Shown piece after piece: positions 1 through 5,334 of a stretch of 6,804 nucleotides of DNA. The DNA is from Clostridium sp. CAG:780 (GTDB lineage Bacteria; Bacillota; Clostridia; TANB77; CAG-508). A model generated the notes under the pieces. That model was not told the origin of the DNA. It did no database searches and saw only the letters and a program-made list of their open reading frames with translations. Each line of letters begins with the position of its first letter. Position 1 is the first letter of the stretch. The translations under genes and the position numbers were made by a program. The stretch is from positions 1 to 6,804 of the forward strand of contig HF994451.1 of the NCBI GenBank assembly GCA_000434195.1, given 5' to 3'.

Positions 1-1
1 A

Positions 2-190
2 GAATACTTAAGACTAAGAGATATATCATCAAAAGAGAGTTATAATATAAATAAAGCAATACAAACAGGAGTAGTAAAAGAGGACACAATATATGCAGAT
101 TATTTTGCGAAAACTTGTGGATTTGAAAACAAAAAAGAATTATTAAAATATACAAAGGCGGTATTTGAACTAGCTGACAAAGAAAAATAG
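2..190 (+). CDS. C-terminal end of an unrecognised protein (5' truncated by window edge)
   Basis: An open frame runs from the window edge to a TAG at 188-190 and gives 62 residues. It is rich in Lys, Glu, Asn and Ile, like the genes to its right, and reads as a soluble, probably helical C-terminus (for example GFENKKELLKYTKAVFELA near the end). There is no membrane segment, Cys cluster or repeat. I do not recognise the family and assign no function. It is treated as coding because it stays open for its whole visible length in AT-rich DNA where stops are frequent, and because its composition is protein-like. It points rightward toward the - strand HU remnant. A weak 6-bp inverted repeat (AAATTC/GAATTT, 195-213) follows the stop and could be part of a poor terminator. 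Confidence 0.55.
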   Translation, partial: EYLRLRDISSKESYNINKAIQTGVVKEDTIYADYFAKTCGFENKKELLKYTKAVFELADKEK

Positions 191-254
191 ATGCAAATTC
201 TTTAATCGAATTTTATATTTGAAATGATAAATAATAAACTGAACATATAAATAA
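191..254. other. Short AT-rich intergenic gap
   Basis: No gene is visible between the stop of the first gene and the HU terminator hairpin. The only structure is a 6-bp inverted repeat at 195-200 and 208-213 with a 7-nt loop. It is too weak and AT-only to be called a terminator with confidence. Confidence 0.5.
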
Positions 255-292
255 GAAATGGTATACTAGCAAAAAGGCTAATATACCATTTC
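255..292 (-). terminator. Stem-loop terminator downstream of the HU remnant
   Basis: GAAATGGTATA (255-265) and TATACCATTTC (282-292) form a perfect 11-bp inverted repeat. A further TAG/CTA pairing lies inside the 16-nt loop. Read on the - strand it begins about 20 nt after the HU stop codon and is followed by a U-rich run (UUAUUUAUAU). This fits a modest intrinsic terminator for HU. On the + strand there is no T-tract after the hairpin, so bidirectional action is less likely. Confidence 0.6.
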
Positions 293-311
293 CTTTAAGG
301 AGATTTATGAT

Positions 312-461
312 TTATTTATTAACTAGCTCTTTTAAAGCTTTACCAGCTTTGAATGCTGGAGCTTTAGAAGCAGGTATTTTTATTTCTTCTTTAGTTTGAG
401 GGTTTCTTCCTTTTCTAGCACTTCTTTTTCTTACATCGAAAGTTCCAAAACCAACTAATGG
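312..461 (-). pseudogene. HU-family nucleoid DNA-binding protein, C-terminal half only
   Basis: Reading leftward from 461, the frame encodes PLVGFGTFDVRKRSARKG, then RNPQT, then a run ending PASKAPAFKAGKALKEL and a stop at 312-314. This is the C-terminal half of HU: the GFGTF strand, the DNA-clamping arm with its RNPQT tip, and the final strand and helix (PAFKAGK). HU homodimers bend and compact chromosomal DNA. Full-length HU is about 90 residues; only about 48 remain. Upstream of the Leu-Val-Gly the homology stops dead, three non-HU codons follow, then an in-frame TGA (471-473 on the + strand). There is no start codon or ribosome binding site. The dimerising N-terminal helices are absent, so this copy cannot make working HU. 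The family call is very secure and the truncation is directly visible. An assembly join at about 461 is an alternative explanation. Confidence 0.9.
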
Positions 462-462
462 A

Positions 463-840
463 AGACAAAATCAAAAGCAAAGTATTGATAGACTAAATAT
501 ATCAGTATCTATACTCGAAGGACTAAAACAAAATAATATAATTAAAATAGAAGATTTATGCAAGAAAAGTAAAAAAGAATTTAATTCAAAATCAAATTCA
601 AGCAAATCAAAGTAAAATAGAAATTATGAATAAGAAAATCGACCAACTATATGAGGACAAACTATTAGGAATCATTAATGTTGATGACTTTGAGAGAATG
701 TATATTTCAACATTAAATAGAAAAAAAGAATTAAAAGAGATGAAAAAAAGTTTGTTAAAACAAAAGGAAGTAAAACACCAGCAAATGAATTTTAATAAAA
801 TAAAGCAAAAACACTTGACAAATTAATAAAAATGTTGTAA
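463..840 (+). pseudogene. Frameshifted relic of a large serine recombinase (C-terminal coiled-coil region)
   Basis: Three frames each carry part of one recognisable region. One runs from 463 to a stop at 613 (SIDRLNISVSILEGLKQ, then IEDLCKKSKKE). A second is open from 551 to 826 and includes KIDQLYEDKLLGIINVDDFERM and then Lys/Glu-rich heptads. The last is 802-840 (TLDKLIKML then stop). The pattern LYEDK-x-x-G-I-I-x-x-x-D-F followed by a charged coiled coil, and a closing LxxLI, is typical of the coiled-coil segment of large serine site-specific recombinases of phages and integrative elements. The catalytic N-terminal resolvase domain (Ser nucleophile), the recombinase domain and the zinc ribbon are missing. 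Shifts probably lie in the A-rich stretch near 570-590 and near 795-805. The 66-residue open frame at 626-826 has no good ribosome binding site and is best read as part of this relic. Family call is fairly sure; exact limits are not. Confidence 0.72.
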
Positions 841-843
841 AGT
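815..843 (+). promoter_or_regulatory. Sigma-A-type promoter of the ylxM-ffh operon
   Basis: A perfect TTGACA -35 box (815-820) is followed after 17 bp by TAAAGT (838-843), a 4/6 match to the -10 consensus. A better -10-like TATATT at 843-848 is too far away (22 bp). The start would fall near 850, leaving a leader of about 55 nt before ylxM. The -35 box lies inside the last codons of the recombinase relic. Confidence 0.6.
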
Positions 844-904
844 ATATTAGCATTACAAAACTAACAAATAATTTATATTACCTTGTAAGAAAGGAAGCGA
901 CAGT

Positions 905-1255
905 ATGGAGAAAAAAGTCGAGATAGGAATGTTATACGAAATATATGGAAATCTTTTAACAAAAAGACAACAAAATGTATTAAATGACTTTGCTAATTGC
1001 GACTTATCACTAACAGAAATAGCGGAAAACAATAAAATTACAAGGCAAGCAGTAAATGACATTGTTAAGAAGGGAGAAAAAAGGCTTTTGGAATATGAAC
1101 GAAAGCTAGGGATTATGAAAAAGACAATAAACCAAGAAAAACAAATCCAAACTATTCTTTCAGAGCTAAGTAAAATTACAGACAGTTCATCAGACAAAAA
1201 AATAGAAAAGATTTTAAATAGCGTAAGAAAAGAATTAATAAGTTTGAACGCATAA
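905..1255 (+). CDS. ylxM: YlxM-family HTH protein associated with the SRP pathway
   Basis: A 116-residue cytoplasmic protein of the UPF0122/YlxM family, whose usual length is 105-120. The N-terminal half resembles sigma-70 region 4: LTKRQQNVLNDF (residues 18-29) and a helix-turn-helix around LSLTEIAENNKITRQAVNDI (35-54), with a charged helix after it. The C-terminal third is Lys/Glu/Ser-rich and probably helical. Members sit next to ffh in Bacillota and Mycoplasmatota; streptococcal YlxM has been reported to bind SRP components and modulate Ffh activity. The start is set by AAGGAAGC (891-898) 6 nt before ATG. It is first in the operon, 20 bp ahead of ffh. The position and the conserved HTH support the name; the exact role is inferred from relatives. 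Confidence 0.92.
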   Translation: MEKKVEIGMLYEIYGNLLTKRQQNVLNDFANCDLSLTEIAENNKITRQAVNDIVKKGEKRLLEYERKLGIMKKTINQEKQIQTILSELSKITDSSSDKKIEKILNSVRKELISLNA

Positions 1256-1275
1256 GAAAATAAGGAGGTTTTAAT

Positions 1276-2643
1276 ATGGCTTTTGAAGGATTATCTTCTA
1301 AACTACAAGAATTTACTAAAAAACTAAGAGGAAAAACAAGGATTACCGAATCAGATTTAAAAGAAATGCTAAGAGAGGTAAAGCTTGCACTTCTAGAAGC
1401 AGATGTTAACTATAAAATAGTAAAGGAATTTGTAGCGTCAATACAAGAAAAAGCCTTAGGTCAAGATGTTTTAAAATCTTTAACTCCTGGACAACAAGTT
1501 ATAAAAATAGTAAAAGACGAGTTAGTAGAATTACTTGGAGGAACACAAAGTTCAATAAACTTTAGTCCAAACCCACCAACAATAATAATGCTTGTAGGAC
1601 TTCAAGGTTCTGGTAAAACAACAACAGCGGGAAAACTTGCAAATCTACTAAGAAAACAAGGCAAGAAACCATTATTAGTAGCATGTGATGTTTACAGACC
1701 AGCAGCTATAAAACAACTTCAAGTTGTAGGTTCACAATTAAACATACCAGTATTTGCAAATGAAAATTCAAAAGATGTTGTTCATATAGCAAAACAAGCA
1801 TTAAGTATTGCAATGAGTAAATTAAATGATGTTATCATACTAGATACAGCAGGTCGACTTCAAATAGATGAAGAACTTATGAATGAGTTGAAAAATGTAA
1901 AGGCAAATGTTCATCCACATGAAATACTATTAGTAGTAGATGCGATGACAGGTCAAGAAGCTGTAAATGTAGCAACAGGATTTAATGATGCACTTGGAAT
2001 TGATGGTGTTATTTTAACAAAGCTAGATGGTGATACCCGTGGTGGTGCAGCATTATCAGTAAAGAAAGTAACAGGAAAACCAATTAAATTTGCAGGTGTT
2101 GGAGAAAAACTAAGTGAACTAGAAGTATTTTATCCAGAAAGAATGGCATCAAGAATCTTAGGAATGGGCGATGTTCTATCAATAATAGAAAAGGCAGAAG
2201 AATCGTTTGATCAAGAAGAAGCAGAAAAGCTTTCAAAACAATTAGCTAAAAAAGAATTTGACTTAGACGATTATCTAGCTCAACTAAGACAAGTTAAGAA
2301 AATGGGTTCTTTCTCATCACTACTTAAATTAGTGCCAGGAATGGCAAACATAAAAGATTTAAAAGTTGATGATAAAGAATTTACAAGAATCGAAGCTATA
2401 ATTTGTTCAATGACAGCAAAGGAAAGAAAAAATCCTAGAATATTAAATGGACAAAGAAGATTACGTATTGCAAAAGGAAGTGGAACTTCTGTACAAGAAA
2501 TAAACAAATTCATGAAGTCTTTTGAAATGACACAGAAAATGATGAAGCAAATGAAAGATAGCAAGTCAATGAGAAAGATGATGGGCCAGATGAAAAATAT
2601 GGATCCAAAAGAATTGAAAAAGCTTCAAGATTCAATAAAATAG
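1276..2643 (+). CDS. ffh: Signal recognition particle GTPase Ffh (SRP54)
   Basis: Full-length Ffh of 455 residues (family about 440-455). With 4.5S/6S RNA it forms the SRP, binds signal sequences of nascent membrane and secreted proteins, and docks with FtsY in a GTP-dependent cycle. The N domain is about 1-95. The G domain is about 96-295: P-loop GLQGSGKTT (108-116), CDVYRPAA (137-144), DTAGR (190-194), TKLDGDTRGG (248-257), closing GVGEK (274-278). The Met-rich M domain runs from about 296 to 455, with SMTAKER (378-384), RNA-binding helix RRLRIAKGSG (394-403) and a tail of repeated KMM/QMK units. The residue before the RR pair is Gln393, where most Ffh proteins have Ser. The start has an ideal AAGGAGG (1262-1268) 7 nt before ATG. 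The gene follows ylxM by 20 bp and precedes rpsP by 74 bp. Confidence 0.98.
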   Translation: MAFEGLSSKLQEFTKKLRGKTRITESDLKEMLREVKLALLEADVNYKIVKEFVASIQEKALGQDVLKSLTPGQQVIKIVKDELVELLGGTQSSINFSPNPPTIIMLVGLQGSGKTTTAGKLANLLRKQGKKPLLVACDVYRPAAIKQLQVVGSQLNIPVFANENSKDVVHIAKQALSIAMSKLNDVIILDTAGRLQIDEELMNELKNVKANVHPHEILLVVDAMTGQEAVNVATGFNDALGIDGVILTKLDGDTRGGAALSVKKVTGKPIKFAGVGEKLSELEVFYPERMASRILGMGDVLSIIEKAEESFDQEEAEKLSKQLAKKEFDLDDYLAQLRQVKKMGSFSSLLKLVPGMANIKDLKVDDKEFTRIEAIICSMTAKERKNPRILNGQRRLRIAKGSGTSVQEINKFMKSFEMTQKMMKQMKDSKSMRKMMGQMKNMDPKELKKLQDSIK

Positions 2644-2656
2644 TTTTTAATATTTA

Positions 2657-2672
2657 CTACTAAAACTAGTAG
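2657..2672 (+). other. Small stem-loop in the ffh-rpsP gap
   Basis: CTACTA (2657-2662) and TAGTAG (2667-2672) pair around an AAAC loop, just after ffh. The run that follows is A-rich, not T-rich, so it is not a convincing terminator. It could mark an mRNA end or processing site that tunes ffh against the ribosomal genes. Confidence 0.35.
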
Positions 2673-2693
2673 AAAAATATATAAAATAAATAG

Positions 2694-2699
2694 TATAAT
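2694..2699 (+). promoter_or_regulatory. Candidate -10 box of an internal rpsP promoter
   Basis: A perfect TATAAT lies 24 nt before the rpsP start in the longest gap of the operon. No good -35 box is seen at 16-18 bp upstream (2670-2677 is A-rich). Consensus hexamers arise by chance in DNA this AT-rich, so this is a weak call. Confidence 0.3.
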
Positions 2700-2717
2700 T
2701 TTGCGGAGGTGAATTAA

Positions 2718-2951
2718 ATGGTAAAAATTAGATTACAAAGAGCAGGTGCAAAAAAAGCTCCATACTATCACATTGTAGTAGCTGATTCAAGAAGCCCAAG
2801 AGATGGAAGAATAGTAGAGCAAATAGGATCATACGATCCAATGACAAATCCAGCTACAATCAAATTAGACAAAGAAAAAGTAGAAAAATGGATTAAAAAT
2901 GGTGCAAAACCAACAGATACAGTTAAAGCTTTAATAGAAAAAGCAAAATAA
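2718..2951 (+). CDS. rpsP: 30S ribosomal protein bS16
   Basis: A compact 77-residue bS16 (family 75-95), an early-binding protein that stabilises the 5' domain of 16S rRNA. The conserved N-terminal strand KIRLQRAGAKK (3-13) is followed by HIVVADSRSPRDGR (18-31), IGSYDP (36-41) and the C-terminal LDKEKVEKWIKNGAKPTDTV (50-69). All family-defining residues are visible. The ribosome binding site GGAGGTG (2705-2711) lies 6 nt before ATG. The next gene, khpA, starts 33 bp downstream. The rpsP-khpA-rimM-trmD-rplS order is classical for Bacillota and co-regulates small- and large-subunit proteins with assembly and modification factors. Confidence 0.98.
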   Translation: MVKIRLQRAGAKKAPYYHIVVADSRSPRDGRIVEQIGSYDPMTNPATIKLDKEKVEKWIKNGAKPTDTVKALIEKAK

Positions 2952-2984
2952 TTAATATTACAATTTAGGAAGGACAAAAAACAA

Positions 2985-3215
2985 ATGGAAGAAATTTTAA
3001 AAACAATAATAGAAAACCTTGTAGACAACAAAGATCAAGTTGAAGTAACTAGAGTAGACGATGAAAGAGGAACTCTTTTAAAAGTTAAAGTTGCATCAGA
3101 AGATATGGGAAAAGTAATTGGAAAGCAAGGAAGAATTGCAAAAGCAATCAGAACAGTTATGAAAGCAATTACAGCTAAAGAACAAACAAAGGTTGGAATT
3201 ATATTTGAGGAATAA
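2985..3215 (+). CDS. khpA: KH-domain RNA-binding protein KhpA (YlqC)
   Basis: A 76-residue single KH domain (family 75-85). The RNA-gripping GXXG loop appears as GKVIGKQG (42-49), flanked by a KVKVASED strand before it and the helix RIAKAIRTVMKAI after it. In pneumococcus and other Bacillota KhpA forms a heterodimer with KhpB/EloR/Jag, binds many RNAs and affects cell elongation and division. Conserved placement between rpsP and rimM also suggests a ribosome-related role. The start is preceded by AGGAAGGA about 9 nt upstream. The stop is 3 nt before the rimM start, so translational coupling is likely. Family call is certain; the RNA targets here are unknown. Confidence 0.95.
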   Translation: MEEILKTIIENLVDNKDQVEVTRVDDERGTLLKVKVASEDMGKVIGKQGRIAKAIRTVMKAITAKEQTKVGIIFEE

Positions 3216-3218
3216 AAA

Positions 3219-3728
3219 ATGGAAAAATATTTAGAGATTGGTCAAATTGTAAATACATTTGGAATAAAAGGGCAAGTAAAAATAGTTCCTTTTACAGATG
3301 ATATAACAAGATTTGACGAATTAAAAGAAATATATGTAGAAAAGAAAAATGAATTAAAATTATTCCAAATAGAGCAAGTCAATTACAAGAAGAATATGGT
3401 AATTCTAAAATTAAAAGGAATTGAAACTGTTGAAGAAGCGGAAAAGCTAAGAAACTGCTATTTAAAAATAGACAGAAAAGACGCTAAAAAGCTTCCAAAA
3501 GATACATATTTTATAGTTGACTTACTAGGACTAGATGTATATACAGACGAAGGAAAATTGCTTGGAAAAGTTGATGACATATACAATGCTGGAAGTAGCG
3601 ATATATATGTAGTAAAAGATGAGCTAGGAAAACAAATTCTGTTACCAGCCATTAAAGATGTATTAAAAGAAGTTGATTTAGAAAATCAAAAAATAATAGT
3701 GCATCTAATTAAAGGCTTAGTAGATTAG
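3219..3728 (+). CDS. rimM: Ribosome maturation factor RimM
   Basis: A 169-residue RimM (family 165-180), which binds uS19 and assists assembly of the 16S rRNA 3' head domain. The N-terminal reductase-like beta-barrel domain starts with IGQIVNTFGIKGQVKI (7-22). The VEEAEKLRNCYLKI segment (71-84) closes that domain. A PRC-barrel follows from YFIVDLLGLDVYT (97-109) through GKVDDIYNAGSSDIYVV (116-132) to LLPAIKDVLKEVD (141-153). The start is only 3 nt after the khpA stop, and its GAGG (3207-3210) lies within khpA, so the genes are probably translationally coupled. The stop overlaps the AGGAG used by trmD. Confidence 0.97.
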   Translation: MEKYLEIGQIVNTFGIKGQVKIVPFTDDITRFDELKEIYVEKKNELKLFQIEQVNYKKNMVILKLKGIETVEEAEKLRNCYLKIDRKDAKKLPKDTYFIVDLLGLDVYTDEGKLLGKVDDIYNAGSSDIYVVKDELGKQILLPAIKDVLKEVDLENQKIIVHLIKGLVD

Positions 3729-3738
3729 GAGAAAAAAT

Positions 3739-4446
3739 ATGAAATTTGATATACTAACACTTTTTCCAGAAATGTTTGAGCCACTAAAACACAGTATCAT
3801 ACAAAGAGCTGAAAGTAAAAATCTTATAAACATTAATCTAATTAATATAAGAGATTTTTCAAAAGATAAGCACAAAAAAGTTGATGATACTCCATATGGT
3901 GGAGGAGCAGGAATGGTAGTAAGAGCAGATGTTGTATATGATGCTTATAAATCGGTACAAGATGAAAAAGCAAAAGTCATATATTTATCTCCACAAGGAA
4001 AAACATTGAACCAAGCAAAAGTACAAGAACTAGCAAAACAAGAACATTTAATTCTTTTATGTGGACATTATGAAGGAATAGACCAAAGAGTACTAGACGA
4101 AATTGTAGATGAGGAAATCTCAATTGGAGATTATGTGCTAACAGGAGGAGAGCTTCCAGCAATGGTACTTATAGATTCTGTTAGTAGACATGTAGAAGGA
4201 GTGCTAAGCGAAGATTCGGTAAAAGAAGAAAGCTTTTCAAAAGGAACTTTGGAATACAGCCAATATACAAGACCGGAAGAATTCTTAGGAAGAAGAGTAC
4301 CAGAAGTCCTAACTTCAGGAAACCACAAGAATATAGATGAATGGAGAAAGAACAGTTCACTTGTAAATACATTCACAAAAAGACCAGAACTTCTTAGTGA
4401 AGAAGAAATAAAAAAAGCAAAAAAAATCATTTCAGAGGAAATGTAA
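3739..4446 (+). CDS. trmD: tRNA (guanine-N1)-methyltransferase TrmD
   Basis: A 235-residue SPOUT-class enzyme (family 230-260) that uses S-adenosylmethionine to methylate G37 next to the anticodon, preventing +1 frameshifting. MKFDILTLFPEMF (1-13) and the loop TPYGGGAGMV (51-60) are diagnostic. The trefoil-knot SAM site is formed by SPQG (84-87), LLCGHYEGIDQRV (106-118) and IGDYVLTGGELP (129-140). The conserved Arg is R150 in DSVSRHVEGVL. The position of the proposed general base (Asp169 in H. influenzae, in a DSF motif) aligns with Glu164 (EESF). LEYSQYTRP (171-179) has Ser where Pro is usual, and is followed by the C-terminal helical tRNA-binding domain with VLTSGNH. AGGAG (3727-3731) overlaps the rimM stop. 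Confidence 0.97.
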   Translation: MKFDILTLFPEMFEPLKHSIIQRAESKNLININLINIRDFSKDKHKKVDDTPYGGGAGMVVRADVVYDAYKSVQDEKAKVIYLSPQGKTLNQAKVQELAKQEHLILLCGHYEGIDQRVLDEIVDEEISIGDYVLTGGELPAMVLIDSVSRHVEGVLSEDSVKEESFSKGTLEYSQYTRPEEFLGRRVPEVLTSGNHKNIDEWRKNSSLVNTFTKRPELLSEEEIKKAKKIISEEM

Positions 4447-4468
4447 AATTTAAGAAAGGAGAATATCG

Positions 4469-4993
4469 ATGGATATCATAAAATCAATAGAACACGAACA
4501 ATTGAAAAACAGAATTCCAGACCTTAAAGTTGGTGATACAGTAAGAGTACATCAAAGAATTAAGGAAGGAAACAGAGAAAGAATTCAAGTATTCGAAGGA
4601 ATTATAATTAAAAAACAAGGCGGAAGTGTAAACGCCACATTTACTGTAAGAAGAATTGCTTACGGAGTAGGAGTAGAAAAAACATTCTTAGTACACTCAC
4701 CATTAGTAGAAAAAGTAGAGGTAGTAAGAGTTGGTAAAGCAAGAAGAGCAAAATTATACTATTTAAGAGACAGAGTTGGAAAAGCTGCTAAGACAAAGGA
4801 AAACATCGGTGCTAAAATCGAATCTAAATATATCGATGTAAAAGAAGAATTAGTAGAAGAACCAGCAGTTGAAGAAGAAGCTACAGAAACAGTAGAAGCT
4901 CCAGTTGAGGAAGCAAAAGTTGAAGAAACAGTTGCACCAGTAGAAGAAGCTAAAGCTGAAGAAGTAAAAGAAGAAGCTCCAAAGGCTGAATAA
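4469..4993 (+). CDS. rplS: 50S ribosomal protein bL19 with a long acidic C-terminal tail
   Basis: The first 112 or so residues are a standard bL19, which sits at the 30S-50S interface near bridge B8: VGDTVRVHQRIKEGNRERIQ (21-40), VFEGIIIKKQG (41-51), TFTVRRIAYGVGVEKTF (57-73), HSPLVEKVEVVRVGKARRAK (76-95) and LYYLRDRVGKAAK (96-108). bL19 normally ends near 115-120, but here about 60 residues follow, almost all Glu, Ala, Val, Lys and Pro. They include a 12-residue tandem repeat (APVEEAKVEETV, 144-155; APVEEAKAEEVK, 156-167). The tail is strongly acidic and probably disordered. The frame is continuous through one stop at 4991-4993, so this is a true extension. AAAGGAG (4455-4461) lies 7 nt before ATG. 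It is last in the operon, 22 bp after trmD. Confidence 0.97.
   Translation: MDIIKSIEHEQLKNRIPDLKVGDTVRVHQRIKEGNRERIQVFEGIIIKKQGGSVNATFTVRRIAYGVGVEKTFLVHSPLVEKVEVVRVGKARRAKLYYLRDRVGKAAKTKENIGAKIESKYIDVKEELVEEPAVEEEATETVEAPVEEAKVEETVAPVEEAKAEEVKEEAPKAE
4898..4969 (+). repeat. Two 36-bp tandem units in the rplS tail
   Basis: Units 4898-4933 and 4934-4969 encode APVEEAKVEETV and APVEEAKAEEVK. Nine of twelve residues are identical. Synonymous differences (gtt/gta, gag/gaa, gca/gct) show that the copies have diverged while the protein pattern stayed. Confidence 0.75.
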
Positions 4994-5011
4994 TCCAATT
5001 TTGTAAAAAAG

Positions 5012-5036
5012 CACTTGTTTTTTTATAAAAACAGTG
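5012..5036 (+). terminator. Bulged A/T-rich hairpin after rplS (possible operon terminator)
   Basis: CACT (5012-5015) pairs with AGTG (5033-5036) and GTTTTT (5017-5022) with AAAAAC (5027-5032), with one bulged T and a TTAT loop. An alternative fold pairs the A-run 5005-5010 with the T-run 5019-5024. Either could end or pause the operon transcript, but no clean T-tract follows the larger hairpin, so the call is tentative. It overlaps the expected -35 zone of the ileS leader promoter. Confidence 0.4.
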
Positions 5037-5042
5037 ATATAT

Positions 5043-5048
5043 TATAAT
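5043..5048 (+). promoter_or_regulatory. -10 box of the ileS T-box transcript
   Basis: TATAAT lies 25 nt before the AAGG that opens Stem I. No strong -35 is seen: TTTATA (5022-5027) has a 15-bp spacer and TTGTTT (5015-5020) a 22-bp one. A separate promoter is expected because a T-box leader needs its own 5' start. Confidence 0.5.
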
Positions 5049-5072
5049 CTAATTAAATACAAATAAAGATTA

Positions 5073-5308
5073 TGAAAAGGACGCGATAAATAAATTAAAG
5101 TTTTTAGAGAGTCAAAGGTAGCTGAAAATTTGATAAACCATATTTATTTATTATCACCTTGGAATCGTTTATACGAAATAATAGTAGTATGAATCGTATG
5201 TCTTGCGTTAAAAGACGTTTGAGGGGAGAATTCAACAGAATTCTCAAGTTAGGTGGTACCGCGGATATAAAGCTAATTCGTCCTATATAAGGACGATTAG
5301 CTTTTTTT
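5073..5308 (+). promoter_or_regulatory. T-box leader sensing uncharged tRNA-Ile, upstream of ileS
   Basis: The T-box bulge motif AGGTGGTACCGCGG is at 5251-5264. Its TGGT would pair with the ACCA end (discriminator A) of uncharged tRNA-Ile. Folded by eye, Stem I has a base AAGG/CCTT (5077-5080/5157-5160), a specifier loop with ATC (5153-5155, an Ile codon), a 10-bp helix (5086-5095/5142-5151), GTTT/AAAC (5100-5103/5135-5138), an AGAGAG bulge (5106-5111) and a distal stem TCAAA/TTTGA around GGTAGCTGAAAA. Further stems are ATACG/CGTAT (5171-5175/5195-5199), GTCTT/AAGAC (5200-5204/5212-5216) and GAGAATTC/GAATTCTC (5226-5233/5238-5245). The antiterminator pairs AGG with CCT (5282-5284) and GCG with CGT (5279-5281), competing with the terminator. 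Uncharged tRNA should stabilise the antiterminator and allow ileS transcription. Confidence 0.95.
5271..5308 (+). terminator. Intrinsic terminator of the ileS T-box
   Basis: AGCTAAT (5271-5277) pairs with ATTAGCT (5296-5302), and CGTCC (5279-5283) with GGACG (5291-5295), around a 7-nt loop with a single bulged T. A run of seven T follows (5302-5308). The CGTCCT part is shared with the antiterminator, so the two structures are mutually exclusive. Confidence 0.93.
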
Positions 5309-5334
5309 GATTTTAAATAAAGGAGGAAAAAATT

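Noticed and set aside
297..378. AAGGAG followed by ATG (308) and a short + strand frame
   Set aside because: The frame ends after about 23 codons, lies antisense to clear HU coding sequence and has no protein character; the RBS-like string is chance in the HU 3' region.
626..826. Stand-alone 66-residue protein
   Set aside because: No ribosome binding site before the ATG, the frame stays open back to 551, and the content matches the middle of a recombinase coiled coil. It is kept as part of the pseudogene.
843..848. TATATT as -10 box of the ylxM promoter
   Set aside because: Spacing to TTGACA is 22 bp, outside the normal 16-18 range; TAAAGT at 17 bp is preferred despite its weaker match.
853..1197. 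- strand frame of 114 codons with hydrophobic content
   Set aside because: Antisense to ylxM; the Phe/Ile/Ser-rich membrane-like look is the usual shadow of Lys/Glu/Asn-rich coding DNA.
2280..2564. - strand frame opposite the Ffh M domain
   Set aside because: Shadow of the Met/Lys-rich M domain; no ribosome binding site and no family resemblance.
4131..4430. - strand frames opposite trmD
   Set aside because: Opposed to a fully conserved TrmD; no independent evidence of coding.
4759..4998. Ser/Ala/Thr-rich - strand frame under rplS
   Set aside because: Its repeats mirror the GAAGAAG-rich rplS tail; it is a reverse-complement artefact of that low-complexity region.
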